This document shows, one piece after another, positions 41,281 to 48,788 of a stretch of 64,000 nucleotides of DNA (position 1 is its first letter; every line of letters begins with the position of its first letter). Made by a program: the position numbers and the translations under genes. Below the pieces are notes generated by a model. That model worked only from the letters and a program-made list of their open reading frames with translations, was not told where the DNA came from and did not search any database. Origin of the DNA: Rubrivivax sp. (lineage in GTDB: Bacteria > Pseudomonadota > Gammaproteobacteria > Burkholderiales > Burkholderiaceae_C); assembly GCA_030653385.1 (NCBI GenBank), contig JAURZM010000063.1, positions 186,001 to 250,000 on the forward strand, in the 5' to 3' direction.

Positions 41281-41328
41281 AGTCAATTGAGTTGTTAGTG
41301 CAGTCATATGCCGTATAGTCGGCGTCAA
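41281..41328. promoter_or_regulatory. divergent promoter/operator region of the MerR gene and photolyase operon
   Basis: This AT-richer gap holds a plus-strand promoter candidate (TTGTTA 41292-41297, 16-nt spacer, TATAGT 41314-41319) for the regulator. It also has two minus-strand TTGAC copies (41286-41282 and 41328-41324), 42 nt apart, i.e. about four helical turns. Repeated -35-like motifs are what LitR/CarH regulators cover when they block RNA polymerase. Confidence 0.45.
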
Positions 41329-41351
41329 ACAAGGGTCACTCAACCTGAATC

Positions 41352-42497
41352 ATGAAAAAAACCAAGTCATCGGCCCCGACGTCCGGGTCCGCATCGGGCA
41401 CGGTGGATCCGTCGTTTCACCGAAGCGGCGCCGTGGCGAGCATGTTGCGCATGCCGGTGGCAACCCTGCGCGTGTGGGAACGCCGCTACGGCTTGACCCA
41501 GCCCGCACTGACGCCGAGTGGTCAGCGCCTGTACTCGGCCGAAGACGTGCGGCGGCTGGCGTTGATCAAGCAGCTGACAGACCTGGGTCACGCCATTGGC
41601 AGCCTGGCACCGCTGGACATGCCGCAATTGCAGCGCGTGGCCTCCACGCACGCGCAGGCCTTGGCGGTCACCCAAGGCGCCGAGCACTCGGATGCAGACC
41701 CCACGCCGCCCCTGCGGGCCTGGCGGCTGGCGGTGGTTGGCGCTGCGCTGGGCTCTCGCCTGCAGCGTCCGGCGCTGCGGCGTCGGCTGGGTCGGCCCGT
41801 GCTGCTTCTGGGGTCGTTCGACGACGTCGCGCAAGCCGCTGCCGCATTGCAGGGTTCGCAACCGGACGCCTTGCTCGTCCACGAACCGCAATTGCATGAG
41901 GGTTGGCTGGCTGCCGTCGAGGCGGCTGCCCCGGCTTGGGCGGATGTGCCGAAAGCCGTTTTGTACAGCTTTGCCGCGGACTCCGTGTGCGAGGCGTTGG
42001 CAACCGCAGGCACGGCCTTGCTGCGCGAGCCGCAGCCCGACGCGGTGGTGGCGCAATGGCTCAACAGTCTGGCGTTCAAGGCGGCCTCAAAACCGAACTC
42101 AGCGCCACAGCCCGCAGCGGGACTGCCCGCGACTGGGGCCGAAACCGTGTCACCGCGCCGCTGGGACGACGCGGCCCTGGCTGACTTTGCGAACCAGTCG
42201 CCGACGATGGCCTGCGAGTGCCCGCGCCATGTGGTTGAACTGCTGATGCTGCTCTCGCACTTCGAGGCCTACAGCGCCGAGTGCGAACACCGCAACGCCG
42301 CCGACGCCGAACTGCACGCCTACTTGCGGCGGGTTGCCACAGCCTCGCGTGCCCGGTTCGAGGCTGCACTCGAACACGTGGCCCTGCACGAAGGTCTGCT
42401 CCTGCCTTCATCGGCAAGGGCTGGCGAAGCGGCGGTGGTGCCGACTGCGCGGCGCGCCAGGGTCGCCACTGCCGCCGGGCCGGGCCGTCCGACCTGA
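41352..42497 (+). CDS. MerR-family regulator of the LitR/CarH group
   Basis: 381 aa. MerR helix-turn-helix at residues about 25-95: HRSGAVASMLRMPVATLRVWERRYGLTQPALTPSGQRLYSAEDVRRLALIKQL. The middle (115-245) resembles the cobalamin-binding Rossmann fold of LitR/CarH (RLAVVGAALGSRL, PVLLLGSFDDVAQAAAALQGSQPDALLVHEP). It lacks the E-x-H-x-x-G cobalamin-binding His motif, so it may not bind B12 itself. The C-terminal helical part (MACECPRHVVELLMLLSHFEAYSAECE) has no known function. Being divergent from a photolyase operon supports a light-response role, perhaps with a B12-binding partner. Confidence 0.83.
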   Translation: MKKTKSSAPTSGSASGTVDPSFHRSGAVASMLRMPVATLRVWERRYGLTQPALTPSGQRLYSAEDVRRLALIKQLTDLGHAIGSLAPLDMPQLQRVASTHAQALAVTQGAEHSDADPTPPLRAWRLAVVGAALGSRLQRPALRRRLGRPVLLLGSFDDVAQAAAALQGSQPDALLVHEPQLHEGWLAAVEAAAPAWADVPKAVLYSFAADSVCEALATAGTALLREPQPDAVVAQWLNSLAFKAASKPNSAPQPAAGLPATGAETVSPRRWDDAALADFANQSPTMACECPRHVVELLMLLSHFEAYSAECEHRNAADAELHAYLRRVATASRARFEAALEHVALHEGLLLPSSARAGEAAVVPTARRARVATAAGPGRPT

Positions 42498-42575
42498 GCG
42501 AAACCTGGAACGCCGGGTGCCGGCTCACAGCGCGGCAGCGGACACGTCAACTGTTTCTATCACTTCATCCTGACC

Positions 42576-43181
42576 ATGCACCGTCTATTGCTCCTGCTCA
42601 CACTCACCGCCGTGCCCTTGTTCAGCCACGCCATCGAGGAACCCAGGTACGAGGTCATCCGCCAATTCGACAGCGTGGAGTTGCGTCAGTACGCGCCCTA
42701 CGTCGTGGCCGAGGTGGTGCTGGAGGCCACGGCCGAAGACGCAGGCAAGCGAGCCTTCCCGATCCTGGCCGGCTACATCTTCGGCAAGAACAAGGGGGAG
42801 AAGAAGTTTGCGATGACCGCACCGGTGACCCAGACTGCCACGCCCGTGAAGATGGAGATGACCGCACCGGTGACGCAGGCCGCTGTGCCGGGCGGCATGC
42901 GCGTGCAGTTCGTGCTGCCCGAGGGCGTGACGCTGGAGTCCGCACCCGAGCCGCTGGACCCGCGCGTGCAGTTGCGCCTGGTGCCGGCCAGCCAGTGGGC
43001 GGCCATCCGCTACTCGGGCACCTGGTCGCAGGCCAACGATGACGAACATTTGGGCAAGCTCCAGGCGGCCCTGGCTGCCGCCGGCGTGGCCACACAGGGC
43101 CAGCCGGTGCTGGCGCGCTACAACGCGCCGTTCACGCCGTGGTTCATGCGCCGCAACGAAATCTGGCTGGCGCTGCGATGA
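42576..43181 (+). CDS. exported SOUL-family haem-binding protein
   Basis: 201 aa. Signal peptide MHRLLLLLTLTAVPLFSHA, then the SOUL/HBP fold: EEPRYEVIRQFDSVELRQYAPYVVAEV, FPILAGYIFGKNKGEKKFAMTAPVTQ, KMEMTAPVTQ, AAIRYSGTWSQ and YNAPFTPWFMRRNEIWLAL at the C-terminus. All are signature stretches. SOUL proteins bind haem or tetrapyrroles; as photosensitisers these link to light stress. It lies 78 nt after the MerR gene and may be co-transcribed. Confidence 0.92.
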   Translation: MHRLLLLLTLTAVPLFSHAIEEPRYEVIRQFDSVELRQYAPYVVAEVVLEATAEDAGKRAFPILAGYIFGKNKGEKKFAMTAPVTQTATPVKMEMTAPVTQAAVPGGMRVQFVLPEGVTLESAPEPLDPRVQLRLVPASQWAAIRYSGTWSQANDDEHLGKLQAALAAAGVATQGQPVLARYNAPFTPWFMRRNEIWLALR

Positions 43182-43296
43182 AGCATTGGTCATGGTCGAC
43201 GTCCAACACGAGCTGGCCTATCCACACGAGGTGCTGGTCAGCGTGATGAAGACCCTCAAGCCCGGTGGCCCCGTGACGCCGTCTTTGCCGCAGTGA
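43180..43296 (+). pseudogene. fragment of a SAM-dependent methyltransferase
   Basis: Translation EALVMVDVQHELAYPHEVL followed by VSVMKTLKPGG matches the region after motif II of class I methyltransferases (VDVYHEF-YP-E-L--+--SLKPGGR). It ends soon after at PSLPQ-stop with no N-terminal part and no start. A relic of about 39 codons, directly after the SOUL gene. Confidence 0.55.
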
Positions 43297-43455
43297 TGGC
43301 TGCGGTGGCTGTCACCACCGACGGGGTGGCTGCTGTCGAACCTCGCCTGACCGCGAGCTGGGCGAACCCAGCCAGCTGAGCGACTTCGTCTTCGACAAAC
43401 GCCAAGGTCAGCGTGCGTCTGCCAAAAAACTCGCAGGCGCTTGGCATCAAGTCTG

Positions 43456-46400
43456 ATGGTTAAATCCGTGCCAAAGCAGGAAGGGATGGACGTGCTCGAC
43501 GCTGGCGAATCGGAACCTCAGCGGGCAAGGCCCGTCGCCGTCGGCCGGGCCAGCATCCGGCTGGCAGCGGCGCTGATGGCGCTGCTGGTGCTGGCGTCGA
43601 TTGGCGGAGTCCTGGCCCACGAGCGTTCGCAGACCCTTGCGCAGGCTGCCGCCCTCAGCGAGCGCCGCGCCGGCCGCCTGGCCGGCGAGTTGGGCGACGC
43701 GCTGGCCGTGGCGGCGGCGGCGGTGCAGCGCATCGAGGCCCGCCTGGAGCAGGTGCCGAACGGTGAATCGGTGTCGGGCGTGCTGGCCACGCTGTTGGCG
43801 GAACAGCGGCCCCTGCTGGCCGCGCTGCCCCTGCCGCTGCGGCTGGTGGCGGTGGATGCCGACGGGCGGTCGCTGGCAGCTGATGTCGCCGCGTCCGCCG
43901 AACCCGAAACCTTGCCCGCCGCCGACGGCTGGCAGGTCGGGCTCACACGCGGCGCCGCCGGCAGCCGCAGCATCCCGGTGTTGCGCCGCGCCGTGCCCCA
44001 TCGCCACGGCGTGGCAGCGTTCCTGGTTGAACTCGACCATGCCGCGCTGGTCGCCCGGCTCGAATCCTCGCGCACACTGCCTGCCGGGGGCGCGGCGGTG
44101 TTTCTCATCGAAGCCGACGGCAGCACCACCTTGCTGGCACGCGCCCCCCTGGTCGAAGCCGAGATCGGGCAGCGTCTGCACGGGCCGCTGGCGCAGGCGC
44201 TGCCAGGTTCGCCCCGGGGTTGGTTCAACGCGCCGGTGCGGATCGATGACGTGCGCCGCACCGTGGCCTACCAAAGGCTGGACGGTGAACTCGCGGAACT
44301 GGTCGTTGCCTACGGCCTGGCCACCGACCAGGTGCTGGCCGACTGGCGGGCGCTGCTGCCGTGGGCGGCGGGCGCGGCGCTGCTGCTGCTGGGTGGCATC
44401 GGCGCCGGGGTGCGCCGGCTCGAGGCAGCGCGGCAGGTCCAGGCCGATCAATTGCAGGCGCTGCAACGCAGCGAAAACCAGTTCCGCGCGCTGGCGGCCA
44501 ACGTGCCCGACGTCGTCGTGCGCGTCGACCGCGATGGCCGCCACCTGTTCGCCAACCCTGCCGTCGAACAAGCCACCGGCCTGCTGCCGCAGGCCTTCGT
44601 TGGCAAGACCCATGCCGAGCTCGGCATGCCGGCGGACAGGGTCGAGCAGTGGACGGCATGCCTGCGGCGCGTGTTCACCAGCGGCCTGGCCGAGCGGCTG
44701 GAATTCGACTACCGCGGGCCCGACGGCCTGAGGCACTGGGAGTCCTTGGTTGTGCTCGAGCCGCGGCCACCGGGAGCCGAGCCGACCGTGCTGGTCATCA
44801 GCCGCGACATCAGCGAGCGCAAAGCCAGCGAGCAGGCGCAGCAGCTCAGCGAGCAACGGCTGCGCGAGGCGCAGCAGCTGGCGACCATCGGCAGCTGGAC
44901 GCTGGACATGGCCAGCGGCAGGCTCGAGTGGTCGGACGAGGTCTTTCGCATCTTCGAACTCGACCCGGCGTTGTCCGAGGAAGTCCATGTGCACTTCCGC
45001 AAGTCGATCCACCCCGAGGACCGCGCCGCGGTCGACCGAGCCTGGCAAACTGCAGTCACCGAACACAGCGACTACGCTGTCTCGCACCGGCTGCTGCTGC
45101 CCGACGGCCGCATCAAGCACGTGCAGGAACGCGGTCGCTGCAACTATGCCGACGATGGCACGCCGCTGTACACGCTGGGCACGGTGCAGGACGTCACTGC
45201 ACGTGTGCAGGCCGAGCAGGCGCTGCGTGACAGCGAAGCCAGCCACCGCGAGATGTTCGAGAGCAACCCGCATCCGATGTGGGTCTACGACGTGCAGACG
45301 CTGGCCTTTCTGGCCGTGAATGAACGTGCGGTGCAGCAGTACGGCTGGTCGCGCGACGAGTTCTTGCGCATGACCCTGGCCGACATACGGCCAAGCGGTG
45401 ACCTGCCGCGACTGCGGCAGAGCGTGGCCCACGCACCGGCTGGACTCGAAGCCTCTGACGCGTGGCAGCACCGCACGAGCGACGGCCGCACGCTTGAGGT
45501 GGAAATCTCCTCGCACGGTTTGATTTTCCAGGGCCGTACGGCACGGCTGGTGCTGGCCCACGATGTGACGCGCCGCAACCAGGCCGAGCGCGCCCTGCGC
45601 GACAACGAGGAGCGGCTGCGCCTGGCGCTGCAGGCGGCCAACCAGGGGCTGTACGACCTGGACCTGCGCACCGGCGAGGCGGTGGTCAGCCCCGAGTACG
45701 CGCTCATGCTCGGCCACGACCCGGCGCACTTTCACGAGACCCATGCCGCATGGCGCGAGCGCTTGCATGCCGACGATCGCGACGAGGTCGAGCAGGCCTA
45801 CGAGGACTATGTCGGCGGTCGGCGCCCCGACTATCGCGTGGAGTTCCGTCAGCGCCAGCGCGACGGCGGCTGGAAGTGGATCCTCTCGGTCGGCCGCATC
45901 CAGGAGCGGGCGTCCGACGGCACGCCATTGCGCATGCTGGGCACGCACACCGACCTCGATGCGATCAAAAACGCGCAGGCGGCGTTGCACGACAGTGAGG
46001 CGCGCATGCGCGTGCTGTTTGAAGCCAGCCCGGTGCCGACGCTGGCCTACGAGCGCGGCAGCCTGCGCCTGCTGGCCGTCAACGAGGCCTTCACGCGCCT
46101 GTTCGGCTACAGCCGCGACGAAGCGCTGGCACTGCACATCCCCGACCTCTACCCGGCCGAGCTGCGCCCGGCCATGGTCGAACTGGCCGCGCGGGTGCAG
46201 GGCCTGAACCACGTCACCGACATCCAGTACCTGCACAGGGACGGCCGGCGCATCGAAGTCGAAACCCGCTCTCATGACTATGCGGTGGACGGGCGGCCCG
46301 GACGCATCTCGGTCATCGTCGACGTCACCGAGCAGCGGCGCGCCGAGGCCGAGCGTCGCGCGGCGGCTGAGCGCTTCGAGACGCTGTTCCGCGCTGCGCC

Positions 46401-48354
46401 AGAGGCGATATCGGTCACCTTGCTCGACAGCGGGCGCTTCCTGCAGGTCAATCACGCCTTCTGCGAGCTCTTCGCGCAGCCGCGCGACCAGTTGCTGGGC
46501 CGCACGTCGCTGGAGCTGCAGATGTGGGTCGACGTGCAGACGCGCGACATGTTGGTGCAGCGGCTGCGCGCCGGCGAACCGGTGCCGAACTTCGAGACCC
46601 AGGTCAGGCGTGCCGACGGGCAGCCGATCGACGTGTTGCTCAGCGCCGAGCGCATCGAGTTCGACGGCCAAGACGCGTTGCTGCTGATGCTGCGCGACAT
46701 CTCCGAGCGCAAGCGGCTGGAGGCGGCGCTTCAAGCCAGCGAGCAGCGTTTCCGCGTGGCGGCCTCGTACGGTCAGGTCTGGGAGTGGGACTTCGGCGAC
46801 GGTGGCATCGCGCCGAGCAGCGAGTTCTTCACCCACCTGGGCCATGGTGACGTGCGAGGCGCGCAGCAGGTGCCGTTGTTCGAGCGCATCGTGCACCCCG
46901 ACGACCTGCTGTGCATGCGTGAGACGCTGCGCCGCCACCTCCGCCGCCAGGGGCCGTACCACCTGGAGTTCCGCGCCAGCGATACGCAGGGTAGGGTCCG
47001 TTGGTTCGAGACCTGGGGCCAGGCCCTCTTCGACGAGACCAGCGGTCGCGCGCGCTACATCGCCGGTACCACCTTCGAGATCACCGAGCGCAAGGAGGCC
47101 GAAGAGCAGGTGCGCCGGCTGGCGGTCGAACTCGAGCAGCGTGTGCAGGAGCGTACGGAGCAGTTGGCGCAGAGCGAGGCGCGCTACCGCACCATCTTCG
47201 AGACCGTGCCCATCTCGATCGGCGAAGAGGACTGGTCGGCGGTGCAGCGCCTGCTGCGCGACTTGCGCCGCCAGGGTGTCGATGACGGCCCGGGTTACTT
47301 CGCCACACGCCCCGACTTCGTGCAAGAGTGCCTGCGCGCGGTGAAGCTGCGGCGGCTGAACCAGAAGGCATTGGCGCTGCACGATGCCCACGGCCACGGA
47401 GCCGAGCTGCCCGGCTTGCAGGCCTTCTACCCGAAACCCGAGGACCTGCCGCAATTCGTCGGCGAGCTCGAGGCCATGTGGGCCGGGCAGCGGCTGTTCA
47501 CCGCCAAGCGGTCCTTGCCTTCGGTGACGGGCCGGCCGCTGAGCCTGATGATGTCGATGTCGCTGCCGGGGCTCGACGACGACGACGGCACGGCGCTGGT
47601 GTGCCTGGTGGACATCACCGAGATCGACCGCCTCAACGCCGAGCTCGACCTGAGCGTCGAACGCCTGAGAAAGGTCAACCGCGAGCTGGAGACTTTCACC
47701 TACTCCGTCTCCCACGACCTGAAGGCGCCGCTGCGCGGCATCGACGGCTACAGCCGGCTGCTGCTGAGCGACCATGTCGACAGGCTTGACGACGAGGGCC
47801 GCCAGTTCCTGCAGCACATCCGCCAGGCCACGCAGCACATGGGCGCGCTGATCGACGACCTTCTGGCCTATTCGCGGCTGGAGCGGCGTGAACTGTCGCT
47901 CGCGCCCCTGTCCCTGGCCGCCGTGGTGGATGCGGTGCTGGCGGGATTGAAGCCGGGTCTGGACGCCGCCGGCGTGCAGCTCGAGGTCAAGGTCGACCCG
48001 GGTCTGCAGGCGTGCGCCGACACCCAGGGCCTGACAATCGCGCTGCGCAACCTGCTCGACAACGCCTTCAAGTTCAGCCGCGCCAGCGTGCCGCCGCAGA
48101 TCACCATCGCCGCCACGCGATCGAAGGCTGGCGTCGAATTGTCGGTGCACGACAATGGGGTCGGTTTCGACATGAAGTTCCACGACCGCATCTTCTCGAT
48201 CTTCCAGCGGCTGCACCGCGCCGAGGACTATCCTGGCACCGGTATCGGACTGGCGATCGTGCGCAAGGCGATGGAACGCATGGGCGGCCATGTCTGGGCC
48301 ACCAGCCAGCCGGGCGAGGGTGCCACCTTCACACTGCAGTTGCCGGAGGCCTGA
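43456..48354 (+). CDS. giant membrane histidine kinase with seven to eight PAS domains
   Basis: About 1632 aa. TM1 (about 36-56), an extracytoplasmic sensor of roughly 240 residues, TM2 (about 300-320), then PAS domains starting near 342, 468, 597, 721, 851, 974, 1098 and a divergent one near 1243 (ETVPISIGEEDWSAVQ). Several are followed by PAC motifs (ISRDISERK, VQDVTARV, THTDLDAI, IVDVTEQRR). HisKA has SVSHDLKAPLRGIDGY (His near 1420); HATPase has NLLDNAFKFS, DNGVGFD and GTGIGLAIV. The phytochrome-like transmitter type fits a partner receiver. Start 43456 chosen; ATG 43486 with AGGAAGGG directly before it is equally possible. Ligands unknown; PAS domains often bind flavin or haem. Confidence 0.93.
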   Translation: MVKSVPKQEGMDVLDAGESEPQRARPVAVGRASIRLAAALMALLVLASIGGVLAHERSQTLAQAAALSERRAGRLAGELGDALAVAAAAVQRIEARLEQVPNGESVSGVLATLLAEQRPLLAALPLPLRLVAVDADGRSLAADVAASAEPETLPAADGWQVGLTRGAAGSRSIPVLRRAVPHRHGVAAFLVELDHAALVARLESSRTLPAGGAAVFLIEADGSTTLLARAPLVEAEIGQRLHGPLAQALPGSPRGWFNAPVRIDDVRRTVAYQRLDGELAELVVAYGLATDQVLADWRALLPWAAGAALLLLGGIGAGVRRLEAARQVQADQLQALQRSENQFRALAANVPDVVVRVDRDGRHLFANPAVEQATGLLPQAFVGKTHAELGMPADRVEQWTACLRRVFTSGLAERLEFDYRGPDGLRHWESLVVLEPRPPGAEPTVLVISRDISERKASEQAQQLSEQRLREAQQLATIGSWTLDMASGRLEWSDEVFRIFELDPALSEEVHVHFRKSIHPEDRAAVDRAWQTAVTEHSDYAVSHRLLLPDGRIKHVQERGRCNYADDGTPLYTLGTVQDVTARVQAEQALRDSEASHREMFESNPHPMWVYDVQTLAFLAVNERAVQQYGWSRDEFLRMTLADIRPSGDLPRLRQSVAHAPAGLEASDAWQHRTSDGRTLEVEISSHGLIFQGRTARLVLAHDVTRRNQAERALRDNEERLRLALQAANQGLYDLDLRTGEAVVSPEYALMLGHDPAHFHETHAAWRERLHADDRDEVEQAYEDYVGGRRPDYRVEFRQRQRDGGWKWILSVGRIQERASDGTPLRMLGTHTDLDAIKNAQAALHDSEARMRVLFEASPVPTLAYERGSLRLLAVNEAFTRLFGYSRDEALALHIPDLYPAELRPAMVELAARVQGLNHVTDIQYLHRDGRRIEVETRSHDYAVDGRPGRISVIVDVTEQRRAEAERRAAAERFETLFRAAPEAISVTLLDSGRFLQVNHAFCELFAQPRDQLLGRTSLELQMWVDVQTRDMLVQRLRAGEPVPNFETQVRRADGQPIDVLLSAERIEFDGQDALLLMLRDISERKRLEAALQASEQRFRVAASYGQVWEWDFGDGGIAPSSEFFTHLGHGDVRGAQQVPLFERIVHPDDLLCMRETLRRHLRRQGPYHLEFRASDTQGRVRWFETWGQALFDETSGRARYIAGTTFEITERKEAEEQVRRLAVELEQRVQERTEQLAQSEARYRTIFETVPISIGEEDWSAVQRLLRDLRRQGVDDGPGYFATRPDFVQECLRAVKLRRLNQKALALHDAHGHGAELPGLQAFYPKPEDLPQFVGELEAMWAGQRLFTAKRSLPSVTGRPLSLMMSMSLPGLDDDDGTALVCLVDITEIDRLNAELDLSVERLRKVNRELETFTYSVSHDLKAPLRGIDGYSRLLLSDHVDRLDDEGRQFLQHIRQATQHMGALIDDLLAYSRLERRELSLAPLSLAAVVDAVLAGLKPGLDAAGVQLEVKVDPGLQACADTQGLTIALRNLLDNAFKFSRASVPPQITIAATRSKAGVELSVHDNGVGFDMKFHDRIFSIFQRLHRAEDYPGTGIGLAIVRKAMERMGGHVWATSQPGEGATFTLQLPEA

Positions 48355-48359
48355 CTGTC

Positions 48360-48779
48360 ATGAACGATCGCCCGATCCTGCTCGTCGAGGACAACCCGAT
48401 GGACGTCGACCTGACGCTGCGTGCCTTCAAGCGCCGCCGCGTCACCAACACCATCCACGTCGCGCGCGACGGCGAAGAGGCCCTGGCCTGGCTGCCGCGA
48501 TGGGAATCGGGCGAACCCTGGCCGGCGGTGATCCTGCTCGACCTCAAGCTGCCCAAGGTGGACGGGCTCGAGGTGCTGCGGCAGCTCAAGCAGCACCCCA
48601 CGCTGCGCGTCATCCCGGTCGTGGTGCTGACGACGTCGGCAGAAAGCGTCGACGTGCAGGCGGCCTACCACCTGGGAGTCAACTCCTACATCGTCAAACC
48701 GGTCGAGTTCGAGAAGTTCATGGACGTGAGCGAGAAGATCGACCTGTACTGGACCGTGGTCAACCAGCGCAGTTACTGA
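48360..48779 (+). CDS. single-domain response regulator (Rcp1-like)
   Basis: 139 aa, receiver only: ILLVEDNPMDVDLTLRAFKRRRVTNTIHVARDG, phospho-acceptor in VILLDLKLPKVDG, VVVLTTSAES, and IVKPVEFEKFMDV. Rcp1-type receivers pair with phytochrome-like kinases. ATG 48360 lies 3 nt after the giant kinase stop, so they are co-translated and almost surely partners; output is through phosphotransfer or protein binding. Confidence 0.95.
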   Translation: MNDRPILLVEDNPMDVDLTLRAFKRRRVTNTIHVARDGEEALAWLPRWESGEPWPAVILLDLKLPKVDGLEVLRQLKQHPTLRVIPVVVLTTSAESVDVQAAYHLGVNSYIVKPVEFEKFMDVSEKIDLYWTVVNQRSY

Positions 48780-48788
48780 GCCGAAGCC

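Noticed and set aside
43447..48291. 1614-codon minus-strand open frame opposite the multi-PAS kinase
   Set aside because: Low-complexity Gln/His/Arg-rich translation typical of antisense frames in high-GC genes; the plus-strand product has all kinase and PAS motifs.
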